From Patiria pectinifera (Eukaryota > Echinodermata > Asteroidea > Valvatida > Asterinidae): a stretch of 64,000 nt of DNA. The DNA lies in NCBI GenBank assembly GCA_029964075.1, contig CM057142.1:263770-327769 (forward strand), read 5' to 3'. Within the stretch, counting starts at the first letter, position 1. Each line of letters starts with the position of its first letter. Made by a program: the position numbers and the translations under genes. The notes under the pieces were generated by a model. The model did not search any database. It had not been told where the DNA came from and worked only from the letters and a program-made list of their open reading frames with translations. Positions 37,001 through 46,200 of the stretch are shown piece by piece.

Positions 37001-40000
37001 CGCCGCTTTTCAATTGTGGTTTGTGTCATTTAATTTCTGACAGAGTGAAAGGCTATGGTTGCCAATCAAGGAAGGTGGGGAAAAAAGAGATTTCACCATG
37101 AAAAGTGGCGCAAGTCTCTAAACAGACCCTTTCATAATGTTGGTCACTGCTCAGTCAACCGTGAATGTAATGACATGACCAGGGTGTCATTTTAAAGAGG
37201 AGATTCAACCCTAACAGAGAATATCTCCCTTTGATTTACATGTGCCCTACTTCTGTTCCAATTAGCAATAATACATGTATCTCGGTTTCGTTTTTTTCTT
37301 ATCCACCCCGTGTGTCTAGGCCGGCAGAAACTGTATCATGTGTCCCAAATCTACGGATTGTTTTCACATTTTCATGCTGCTCTGGACCTAGAAGTGTCGT
37401 CTATAGCCTGACAAGCTGCATGCAGGAAAAGAGTTCCAGCGAATAGCAATTCTGAATGAATTTTATGTGCTTTGGGACCATTTTTAATAGGCTTACGGTA
37501 CCTTGTTAGAATCATTTTTAATAGTTAATATTTACAGGCATCAGCATTCTCAACCACGCATTATTTCATTTCATTTATTAAATTTCATTTAAAACTCAAT
37601 ATCTAGAGGTCAGTAGTTTTAAACAGAATGCTCAAAGCCCTACGTGTACCTTCAAATATCAGTCTCTTCTTGTTGGTGTCATCACCATTCTTTGTTGCCA
37701 CGTCTGACGCTAGTAAGTGCGCTTTGGCAAGCCGCCACATGAAGTGAACGTTGTCGGAATACTGTCAACAAACAAAAACAGAAATATCAGTGGAAAATAT
37801 GACACCTGCCAAAACATAAAACATATAGTGCAATATTACCTCGGCGTACATGCTACAAGAATAATTAAGACTTTTTCTCCAAGAAGATATTTTGCATTGT
37901 GTTAATTCGGGCGATTCACAATGCAGTGCGCCACCAAGAGTTCGCCACGGAGAGTCCATTTTTCAAATTTTCGGTCGACAAAACATGGCTTATTTGAACG
38001 AGTGTCAGTAGACAACTTAAGCTTATTTGTTATAGATTGGGGCACAGCGTTCTGCTGCCTTACAAAAAAAAACACCACCATATTGATAAAGAGAAAAGGG
38101 CAAAAAGATACTCGAATCATACGCTTACGAAACTACTGACCGGAAAAACTAACAATTTGAAATGTCCCGCGCTGCAAATTTGTCGACCTTTTCCCACAAT
38201 GCACTGGGAAAAATTAACTCTCCATGGCAAACTCTTGGTGGCGCACTGCATTGTCAAACGCCCAAATGCTCCTCTCACACTCAAAATGCACCATTAAGAA
38301 GATGGTACTTTCCACAATGGGGACAAGTAGTGTGTCCAGATTGGGCGATTCCAAAGTTAGCACGAACAGTTACCATGGTTACACACAAAACAGTCATAGA
38401 CAACATTCTCAAATTAAATTTCCCAGACGTTCCCAGGCTGCAGGGGCATTGCAAGACTGATCTGAATGAGGTGTGCATCAACCTGCAAAGTCTGTAGGAT
38501 TTTTTTCCTGGTCCACCCACCATTGCAAAATCAAATAGGGGTCAGGGAGTGTTGGGGGTGTTAATGTTACACCCCAAGTATGGCAACGGTCCCAACTAAT
38601 GTTGGGACTGACAGTCCCAACAATAGTATACAAATATTGAGTTGCTCAGAGTGAAATGGGAGGAATATTATCACAAGGTAAAATCTGGACTTCTCCATTT
38701 TACGAGGAGAAGCAGAGTAAACTGGAAAAGTCCAGATTTTACCGAGCAATAATATTCCTCCCATTTCACAATTTAAAGCCACTCAATATTTGTTTTATAT
38801 AACTGACATACATGTATAGATCCTTGTCATTTGATATATTTGAACTCTTTTCAAAATTTCACAACAAAATTTATCGGAAATGTATTTCTCTCTTCCAAAC
38901 CACCCCTTCACGAAAAATGTTTGAACCCCACTCCGTAGTGCTGGCTCTTTAGAACAATACGAACTACGCGCAACGCTGAACGCGCACACCAGCATGCCTT
39001 TGCACACAAATACCGCATCTTGGAACAAAAATGATGCTAACTGTTCAATAGTATTTCCCATTCCCCATGGGCGGATAGTACTTTTTGAGACCCGGCGTGA
39101 ATGGGAGTAATAACGAATGTCACGTGATGTGAGTTCCACCAATCAAATGACAAGGATATGTATGTCGGTTATATAATTGGAACTACCCTATGGACCATTG
39201 CCATCATTAGGGCGTAACATTAATAACAGTCCAATGCAACAAGGTCCCACAGACTTTTACATCTGTTGCACTATACTGCACTTTGCAGGGTTCGGGCTAT
39301 TGGTGCTGAAACATACTGCACATACCTGTAACCTTTTTGCTAATAACCTATTGAGTGCTGTTTCCTGTTCCTCGTCTGTCCCCAGGAATAATGTGTCCAT
39401 TTCCCTCAGGAATGCCACCATCTCCAGGTTAGTTTCGCCTTCAAATTCCACCGATTCCTCTGCATCCTTGTATAGGAGAGCTTCCGGTGGTGTGGTGAAC
39501 CTACAAGTTGTGGTACAAGAATAAGCAAAGTTAAAATCCCTCTAAAGAGAGAGAGGAGGTCGGGAAACCCATTCTTCGAGCAGACGCAATCTTTTGCTCG
39601 TACCCACCGCCCTTAAACGTTGTAATCTTGCCTCACTAAAAAGAACATCTCCAAAATCGAATCTGTCCAACATCGTGCTGCCCAGTATGTCATGCTGCCC
39701 AGTATGTCATGAACAACTTCTCCAGAGACAGCAGTGTCAACACCAGGCTGAGTAACCTGAGTTGGGACTCTATAACATCGAAGAGCCACCTCCAAAGTCA
39801 CACTCATTGTCCCTATAACATCGAAGAGCCACCTCCTAAGTCACACTCATTGACATCCCTGCCAACCAGCAAATTCCAGTCAACTCATCCACCAAAGGCA
39901 ACAGCCAAAAACTCCTTGTTCAATCCACCCGTTCAACCTTACTGAAGGGCTCCTTCTTCCCAGACACCATCCGCCTGTGGAACTCACTGCCCCAGAAAGT

Positions 40001-42856
40001 TGTTGAGTCACCAACCCTGGATATCTTCAAGACCAGTGTGTATGGTGTCACCTTCAGCTAATCAACCTTGAACCTGCCCCAAAATAGCTGTTTTTACTTG
40101 AACATATATTTGTCTTTTTATGCCTTGAGTTATGTCTGCATTAGCCCCATAAATGTGGCCTAAGTACTGGACTTCATCCGTACAAGTGTCCAGTGCAATC
40201 TAACGCAAGTTTATAGTAGGCCTACTCCCTCCTGATGTCATTTCCCTTTCAATGAAATCCATTCATAGGGATGAACTCAGGAGGGAGGACAATAAACTTG
40301 CAAAAGCGTCCAGATTGTGCTCGACAGCAGTAAGCCACATTTATGGGGCTATGTCTGCACCTAATTGCTAATTGCACTTCAACTAATGTGCGAGTATACT
40401 CCAGAGAAGGTTTCTGCACAGATGATGATGATGATGAATCAATGATACTTTCATCAGAAGATATTGAAACCAGCAACTCCTGGATTCTCGATAGCTTTTT
40501 AAAAAAAATTAATAAAAAAATAAGTAAATAAAACCCGACTGACCCCGAAAATTAAGATCAAAAATTATGCTAACCCATTATGCTATCAATAATCAATAAA
40601 GACAATGTTGTGACTGTAGATAAAATTGAATACAGTCGAGTCTCGTTAATACAAACTCGTTTGGACCTAGCCAAATTGTTTGTTATATCAGAATTTTGTA
40701 TTAAGAGGAACATCAGTCCCATTTATTATGCACATAAATGCACAGTCAGGACTACAGCTTTAGTTTATGTTTGTTATAACCAGAAATTTGTATTAACAGA
40801 GTTTGTACTAACGAGATTCGACTGTATTATGATTTTTCATACGAAGTGGCTATCGTTACGGCAGCCGTTGTTTAGCGCCCTCTACGATACTTTTTTGATA
40901 CGCACGCAGGTATATAATTATTTGTTTCCCCACGTTTTAGCGAGCAGTGCGACAGCTCAGTCGATAGAGGGTAGGATTTTGCACCGCGAGGTCGCGGGTT
41001 CGCATCTCAGTTTTGCACTCGAATTTTTTTCCTTTTCTAACCTGAGGCTTTGGAGGATTTTTTTTAAAAGGGAAATAAAGTCCGAATTTCATAATGTTCA
41101 AATTCAATTTTTTAAAAGTTGCAGTACTACCGTAACGATAGAAAATGGGAAATGCGTTGAGGCTGCCGTAATGATAGCCAGTGCGTTTTTCTTAGGCAGT
41201 GGATATTTTGCCGGAGACGGCAAACCTTTAGTAAACGTTAGTTTGCCGGATATGCACTGAACATGCGCAGTTACTGTTTTTTTGTACTTGAACATTTTCC
41301 GCTGACAAATTTTAGTCTGGCTCCATGCCAATATTATCGTTGTAACCTCGTATTCACAAGATGGGATTCAGACCATTTTATAATTTTGGACTTTATTTCC
41401 CTTTTAAAAAAAATCCTCCAGAGCCACAAATCTGAAAAAGAAAATGTAATACTCTGCAATAAAATGTTTGAGACATGTTAAAATAATAAAAGAAGAATAT
41501 TCTTATTTATTTGGGGATAGGAAAAAAAACCTTAAAAATGTGGCGGGGCTCGGGATCGAACCCGAGTCATCCCGCTCACTAGACCCGTGAACGTGGCTTG
41601 TAAACTACGCCACGTTCTTGTGTCATTTTGAACCTGGCGAAATTGTCCCTCTGACTCCCTCCGTTACACACACTGGATGTTATTTTGCCCATGTACATGT
41701 AATAAGTACTCACATATGAAGCTGTCTTGAAATCTGTTTGTACGTCAAAACTTGCATTTGACGAAATTTGAGGAAAATTCTGGCCCCGATTTTCCGGTTT
41801 ATGAAGTCCTGCTAGCTGCCATTTTCTCCCAAGTGACGCATGCGCATTGCGTTTTATTGTACCGTCCTTCGTATAATTCTACGGCTGTTTACTGTCGCAG
41901 CTAAAAGAGACATCGTTTTAGACAAGTTTCAAGTCCTTCCTCTCTCACCGCACCGCACGCTGGAGCACGTGCGCCCACGTGCGTGAGCGCACACGTGATG
42001 AGCCGAGCAGCCAATCGGGTGCGGGGTTTTTTTTTCGGGGTTGCGACATGAAACAGCCGTCAATCTGTCTCAGCGACTCGTCCGGGGTCATTTGTCAGGG
42101 TCACTTATCGTGTTAAAATGAAATTTCTGTACACGTTCGTATGGGTCTTTACTGATGGGCAAATTTCGTCGAAATTACACAGCATAAACAATCGGACGGG
42201 CAAATTTAGATTTCTAGGTGAGTACTCAACACCCATACGGAATTATGTAGCCGGATCGATTTTCGCTAGGTTCAAAATGACACAAGAACGTGGCGTTGTA
42301 TACAACGCCACGTTCACGGGTCTACCCGCTCACTAGAGCCTTTTGCTTAACCACTACACCAAACGTGCTTCACAACTTTTGGTGGGAATTCAATACATCT
42401 TATAATTCAGCCCTATCTTAAAGAGTACAGCGCCCTCTGTTGATATGGATTGCCACCGGCAAACCTTTAGTAAACGTTAGTTTGCCGTCATTACCTCCGG
42501 CAAAATATCCACTATCTTTTTCATAGGCCTATTTCAAAACATATTAACACTTTGCAAAATTACCCTTCATAGGCTTCTTCAAAGAATTCATCGTCATCGT
42601 CTCCACTGCTGGCGTGTATTGAGATAAAGCCCGAGTTGGTCCTCTTGATTGAAGCACCTTGCGCCGTCAGTGACTCTCGTAATTCCCGCCACTCTCTCTG
42701 AAGTGCCGCAATGGCCTCCGTCAACTTGTCCAATCTCGAGTGCACGGACGTGGTTTGTGATCGCAGCCGGTAGGACACAACCGCGCCACTGACGCCCACC
42801 ATGATCCCCATGCCCAGAGCGGGCAAGATTTCTTTAAAATGTAAATTTGAAAACAT
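31016..42856 (-). CDS. RMDN3: Regulator of microtubule dynamics protein, RMDN3/PTPIP51 type (complete, eight coding exons)
   Basis: Minus-strand join 42856-42564, 39500-39326, 37761-37650, 36414-36278, 35340-35263, 33546-33394, 32378-32298, 31066-31016; about 359 residues, all phases consistent. RMDN3 is an outer-mitochondrial-membrane TPR protein that tethers mitochondria to ER VAP proteins. The model shows an N-terminal membrane anchor (residues 10-31), a short coiled coil (about 37-70), an acidic FFAT-like stretch (86-97), and a C-terminal TPR-like helical domain with signature pieces YSDNVHFMWRLAKAH, ADTHKWYSLLIG, ALELRPSDPYLYNYYGR, ALENFLKAEALQPQF and KKAVAWFQTA. Human RMDN3 is longer (470 aa, as recalled) because of a longer acidic linker. 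RMDN2 is an alternative, but being head to head with GCHFR favours RMDN3 orthology or a pro-ortholog. Confidence 0.9.
32298..32378 (-). CDS. RMDN3: RMDN exon 7
   Basis: Twenty-seven codons between acceptor gaacacag and perfect donor gtaagt: CYLQKRDTKKAVAWFQTAVG then IPGNSAD. This aligns with the penultimate human segment [20 protein letters not shown], including the conserved Trp. Confidence 0.87.
32934..32971. repeat. Perfect 16-bp inverted repeat
   Basis: cggttactcacgttac, loop gaaaat, gtaacgtgagtaaccg. No mismatch. Intronic in RMDN (intron 6). Confidence 0.85.
33394..33546 (-). CDS. RMDN3: RMDN exon 6
   Basis: Fifty-one codons after acceptor ccttttag: VATMSWILRKAAAALYGEPP, then GTIDEALENFLKAEALQPQF, ending ALYVGK. 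It is equivalent to the human block that starts VSHLSWLEKK and ends VYISK. The donor is the weak GT at 33393-33392 (gttggc). The frame runs on 10 codons to a stop if the intron is not spliced. The phase-0 match to exon 7 (K then CYLQK, human K then CYREL) supports splicing here. Confidence 0.88.
33951..34493 (-). mobile_element. TTAA-type MITE, family E (copy 2)
   Basis: Inverted copy of family E inside RMDN intron 5. Ends ttaaagttaatacaacattg and caaatgttgtatattaccct. The internal block ccctgacc...ggtcagggaaccagac matches copy 1. Confidence 0.7.
34700..35250 (+). mobile_element. Composite nonautonomous element A (copy 1)
   Basis: Part 1 (34700-35082) has ends ataacacctcacccacagat and atctgtgggagaggtgttat. 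Part 2 (35083-35250) is a hairpin with gcagtaaaactagcctccct against gggaggctagttttactaca and caaatattgactgc against gcagtcaatatttg. Both parts co-occur at 53190-53748 (inverted) and 58148-59382; a partial copy is at 38870-39140. Confidence 0.75.
35263..35340 (-). CDS. RMDN3: RMDN exon 5
   Basis: Twenty-six codons between acceptor caaacag and donor gtaagg: EHMLKALELRPSDPYLYNYY then GRYIYE. This is a TPR-type helix pair equivalent to human [20 protein letters not shown]. A composite MITE ends only about 15-20 bp beyond its donor. Confidence 0.92.
35590..36190. mobile_element. Element B cluster
   Basis: At least two overlapping B-type pieces: acaagtaccccctcaccggc ... gcgccctcttttgttggtgc acggagccca, then ttaccactttcgagagcc ... 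ggctctcgaaagtggtaaaa and gtgcacagagccc. In RMDN intron 4. Confidence 0.6.
36278..36414 (-). CDS. RMDN3: RMDN exon 4
   Basis: Acceptor atttcag, donor gtgatg. Encodes KDYAFTAMSIDENNADTHKW and IGLATDY ... IQLGYDFK. It matches the family block with the invariant H-x-W-Y (here HKWY) and G-x-x-F/D-x-K. Ends in phase 0. Confidence 0.92.
36807..37310. mobile_element. Fully palindromic MITE, CAGGGTG family (copy 4)
   Basis: TA-CAGGGTGGATAAAAAAAC left and gtttttttcttatccacccc right. The arms pair almost end to end (ggaacagaagtagggcacat against atgtgccctacttctgttcc; aatgtaatgacat against atgtcattacatt). In RMDN intron 3. Confidence 0.85.
37650..37761 (-). CDS. RMDN3: RMDN exon 3
   Basis: Acceptor ttgacag, donor gtacac. 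Starts in phase 0 with YSDNVHFMWRLAKAHLLAS, a near match to the conserved F-L-W-R-L-A-R-A helix of the family, and ends with one base of a Gly codon. Confidence 0.92.
37908..38263. mobile_element. MITE with ggcgattcacaatgcagtgc ends
   Basis: Left arm cacaatgcagtgcgccacca agagttc pairs with right arm gaactcttggtggcgcactg cattgt (minor mismatches). RMDN intron 2. Confidence 0.75.
38631..38793. repeat. Stem-loop element, arms of about 70 bp
   Basis: caaatattgagt ... gaaatgggaggaatattatc ... ggtaaaatctggacttctcc on the left pairs with ggaaaagtccagattttacc ... aatattcctcccatttcac ... actcaatatttg. RMDN intron 2. Confidence 0.8.
38870..39140 (-). mobile_element. Element A, partial copy
   Basis: Inverted fragment sharing the block accccttcacgaaaaatgtt tgaacccc...tgctggc...cgcgcaac with the other A copies. 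Lies in RMDN intron 2. Confidence 0.5.
39326..39500 (-). CDS. RMDN3: RMDN exon 2
   Basis: Acceptor acttgtag, donor gtatgt. One base plus 58 codons (FTTPPEALLYKDAEESVEF ... LNRLLAKRLQ). This is the linker followed by the first helix of the TPR-like domain, aligning with the human helix just before LVYGSRQDFLWRLARAY. The downstream part continues in a cryptic open frame into the intron, which should not be taken as coding. Confidence 0.85.
39630..40065 (+). mobile_element. CR1/L2-like LINE 3' end
   Basis: Broken reading frame: KNISKIESVQHRAAQYVM near 39640, then FFPDTIRLWNSLPQKVVESP and TLDIFKTSV near 39955-40045, the C-terminal signature of CR1/L2 reverse transcriptases. Contains a ~46-bp internal duplication (ataacatcgaagagccacct at 39771 and 39817). 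Antisense in RMDN intron 1. Confidence 0.78.
40134..40357. mobile_element. Short palindromic MITE
   Basis: tgtctgcattagccccataa atgtggc at left pairs with gccacatttatggggctatg tctgca at right; acgcaagttta against taaacttgc and ctccctcctga against tcaggagggag lie inside. Confidence 0.7.
40633..40826. mobile_element. Pogo/Tigger-like MITE, TA-flanked
   Basis: TA-cagtcgagtctcgttaatac ... gtactaacgagattcgactg-TA. About 24-bp terminal inverted repeats with TA on each side. A single related end, attaacgagagtcaactgta, occurs near 57957. Confidence 0.75.
40850..41480. mobile_element. Foldback element with tRNA-like insert
   Basis: Nested inverted repeats: tggctatcgttacggcagcc against ggctgccgtaatgatagcca, and tttggaggattttttttaaa agggaaataaagtcc against its reverse complement at 41385-41425. 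A tRNA-like box pair lies at 40946-41019. Confidence 0.65.
40946..41019 (+). pseudogene. tRNA-like sequence (A and B boxes), probably SINE-derived
   Basis: agtgcga and ttgcact could form a 7-bp acceptor stem (one G-T) around cagctcagtcgatagagg and gcgggttcgcatctcag, at tRNA length. The anticodon stem does not pair, so this is not a working tRNA. Confidence 0.4.
41545..42345. mobile_element. Terminal-inverted-repeat element with tRNA-like arms
   Basis: cactagacccgtgaacgtgg c...acgccacgttcttgtgtcat tttgaacc at 41578-41634 recurs inverted at 42270-42336. A near-perfect T-arm/B-box (ctcgggatcgaacccgag) lies at 41552-41569. The interior is CpG-rich. In RMDN intron 1, ending about 220 bp from exon 1. 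Confidence 0.65.
42286..42315. repeat. Perfect 30-bp palindrome, no spacer
   Basis: gaacgtggcgttgta followed at once by tacaacgccacgttc. Confidence 0.92.
42564..42856 (-). CDS. RMDN3: RMDN exon 1: membrane anchor, coiled coil, FFAT-like motif
   Basis: ATG at 42856-42854. Encodes MFSNLHFKE, a 22-residue hydrophobic segment, an amphipathic stretch (RLDKLTEAIAALQREWRELR) and ISIHASSGDDDDEFFEEAYE. It ends with two bases before gtaatt. The order membrane span, coil, acidic motif is that of vertebrate RMDN2/3. Confidence 0.88.
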
Positions 42857-43234
42857 GGTGTTTGAGAGAAAACAGTAAAGTTACGCATGCAAAAACATGT
42901 CAAGAGGATCGCGATGATCGCGATGAGATCCGCGTTAATATCTGGCAATAGTCTGGCCCCTTTTTAGTATTTGTACTCATAATATACGATATGAGACTGG
43001 TTACTGATCCTACTATCTCAAGTTTGTCGTTGATGGCAGCAGACATTGTCAATAAGGCCCACACGTACACAAGATCAGAACAATCCGGCCGCGCCGCGCC
43101 AGCAGCTAGCTGATGATCGAGGGACTACGCTTCAAAGTGCTGCAATTTACTACCGCAATTCAGTTCAAGTGTGTTTATTCCGCTGTAGTCTCGTATCCTC
43201 CTAAATATTAATGCGTTGATGAACTAACCTGATC
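42857..43234. promoter_or_regulatory. Bidirectional promoter region, RMDN / GCHFR
   Basis: Only 378 bp separate the divergent start codons. The stretch holds both 5' UTRs and any shared promoter. It has CpG-rich patches (ccggccgcgccgcgcc near 43087) and two adjacent copies of the palindrome ATCGCGAT (42908-42915 and 42917-42924) close to the RMDN start. No TATA box is evident. Sharing of regulatory elements is inference from geometry. Confidence 0.6.
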
Positions 43235-43270
43235 ATGCCGTACGTGTTTGTGAGCACCCAGATAAGGCTC
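43235..43270 (+). CDS. GCHFR: GFRP exon 1
   Basis: Twelve codons MPYVFVSTQIRL, ending exactly at a gtaagt donor. The human N terminus is almost identical in pattern, and Met-1 needs no upstream extension. Confidence 0.93.
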
Positions 43271-46200
43271 GTAAGTATGTGAATAGTGTTTGTCGATCGT
43301 CGAGTACAATGTAGGCTGCAGTTGCTAGGCCGTTCATACCCTATATACGGGGCTTGCTACCCTTGCTCTGAGCTGTATAAATAATACACAGCTCTATTAT
43401 TTCTATAGGCTTACATGGCAAGTAATCAACAATGTAATTGACAACAAATCGCAATCCAAAATTAATAGCATAGACGTTAATGGCGAATCCTTTTTCCCGC
43501 CCACCTCCTTTTTTTTTTTAATCAATATACCGGTCATGCCGGTAGGCCTAAGCTATTGTCTTTTTATTTGTTTCCAACAAAATTGTAGGTATGTAGAAAG
43601 GTTGACGTCTCCTTTGGACACAATTTTGTATCAATCAGCAAAAGGGTCGAGAAAATGGAAGAATCCATACGTACGCAGAAAAAAAAGGATCCTCCTTCAT
43701 TTTTTAATAAAGTACTGGAAAAAAATGTTGTAATCTTATCCCCTTCAGCCGTTGTGTACAAAGCATTTCCTAACAAAATTGGAGGGAAAATTCAGCCAAC
43801 CGATCACCACTTACCTGCCGCCAAACATCCAAATTTTCATCTCACCTTGTGATTTCAACCAAGAGGAATCCAGGAAAGAGTGGACATGCGGAAAAAAATT
43901 GGTAAAAATGTGTTTTTGGAGCACATTTTGCATGCACATGTAGTGCAGATCTGAGTTGAAGCAGCCAGTCAAAACTGATTGAAGTGTCTGGAACAGCGGT
44001 ACGTTATACGCATGACATCGATAACCATGACGTCGCATGAGACGTCGCATGAGCTGGCCAATGATAGTGCAATACGTCATTATGAATATTTATTTTCTCA
44101 TGAATATTTAGTTTATTTCAATGGATACTTCAAATACGTCCAAAGATTGATCATTGCAACAGCGATCGTGCGCGGCCTAGCGGTTAAGAGACTCGTGTAT
44201 CAAGCAAGCGTCCGAGGTTCGAATCTCGATGAAGTGACTGATTGATAAATAGAAACTAAGGAAAGGAGGGGGTGAGAGTAGAGGAGGGAAAGTGGAGGGA
44301 ATAACCATAAAAGAGGTAACTTTTGGCGCTAGAAAATTAATTGAAAAAAGTGGTAATCAGATAGCCGAATTTTTCCGATATACGAAGAAAAAGTGGCGTC
44401 AGGTTGCTACATTTTATCCAAAGCCCGGACGAATAACTATTTTGTTTTTACTTGGCCTAATCAAGCAGACCTTATTAATGGGACTAAATGCTATTTGTAT
44501 TTTGCAAAATGTGCTTTTCAGTACAAAACAATACTAGTAAAAAATGGGACAAATGTCCTAAGATTGTTCTCAAACATTTTTTTTTATCAACCCTTTTTTG
44601 ACTTTGGGTCCAAATTCATGCCTAATAAGCATAGGCGTCGCCAGGATTTTTCCAGAGCACATTATTTTCCCAAATTCCTTGTACTTTCTCATTCTCAATT
44701 TATCATTTTTTGGAGGGTGGGCGGAGGGACATTTGCCCACCCCACCCCCATTGACACCCCTGCAGACCCCCATGTTGTCATGGTTGTTAACTGTCCATTC
44801 AATTAACAGCAATATGACTTTTCACCTCTTTTACAACATGTATTTTGATTTCCTTTATTTTGTTTTCTCCTTTTTTTCTTTTTCTTTTTCTCCCTCCTGG
44901 CAATACCCATGCCGATAAGTAAATAAAAAGACTTTTTTGTAACAAATTTATACCAATACAAACAGAACGACCTGTGGACATCGATTTGATGAAGATGTGT
45001 TTTGTCCAAATTTAAATGTTGCTTTGTTTGACCTCTTGTTTGCCGCTGACAGGAATGTGGCCCAACAATTTGCGGCGATGAGCAGTCAGACCCTGAGCTG
45101 ATGCAGTACCTCGGGGCAACACTCACCAAACAGTTTGGAAACAACTTGTAAGTAAGCTTGTTTTTCCGAGTCCACATTTTGATCATGAATGAGCTACCAT
45201 TTCAACAGTTTTTGCAATAATTAAACAGATTGAAACTGAAATTTCATTGACCATTCATATTATGCACAAAATATGACATACAGCAATTCCTAACAGCTTT
45301 TACTTGATTGGGATTAGAACCAGCAACCACTTGCTTACAAGTGCAGATGTCTTAACCACTCACAACTAATTACTGTTGTTATTATTTATTCGGCCAAATT
45401 ACAAAATACAAGCAATCCACAAAAATAAACTAAACAAAAACAACCCAATCCAAGCTGGCCAGAATTGACAAAAGTATAATAAAACACTGTGACTCGAAAG
45501 CCTGCTTTGGCCAGATGGTCGAGTAAAGAGTCGTCATTTTTTTTTAAGTAAAAAAAAAACCATGTTTCTCGTCCCCGCCCGCTTCCTTTTTGGAGGCCGC
45601 CTGGATTTTTTTATTATTTTTTATTTTTGAAAAATGTAGTAAAAAACACCGAAAAAGTCTACAAATTCATCGGAAAATAAATACCAATACCAATACAACT
45701 CTAAATGACACTGTAAATATGTTCAGTTCTCTTGTCCAACTTGCCTTTCATTTTTAAATGTGTCTTTGAACAGTGGAACACCAGTGGTTGCAGGAAATTT
45801 TGAAAAGGCGGTCATCTTGAAAAAAATTAAAAGCCCCGCTTCCTCCCTTTTTAAAAAAACACCGGACGAGAAACATGTTGTTTTTTTTACTCGGCCTAAA
45901 CACTGGGCATACAGTGCTTTTTTAGGTACATGTACCTTCATAATGTAAAATTCAAAGTGTTTTTGGAAACTAGTGCAAATATCACACTTGACGCCCAGCC
46001 GCCAGAAAAAGAACAGCTCTTTTACATAAATATTTTATCTTAAAATAGGGTGGCAAAGATGTGGGAGCAAACATCAATACTTGATATATTAGACATCCTT
46101 TTTCATCAAGAATGCTCAGCCTTTAGTGGTGGGATCTAAATCCAAATTTTTCAACATTTGGTTTGAATTTCACTATTCAGTTTCGATTTTAGAAACTGGA

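Noticed and set aside
40580-41260. 226-codon open frame
   Set aside because: It runs through a pogo-like MITE, a foldback arm and a tRNA-like sequence. The frame has no protein-family features.
41545-41620. Functional tRNA gene on the minus strand
   Set aside because: The T-arm is perfect, but no matching acceptor or anticodon stem can be formed. Better read as SINE or element sequence.
44160-44235. tRNA gene
   Set aside because: A- and B-box-like strings are present, but the acceptor stem does not pair.
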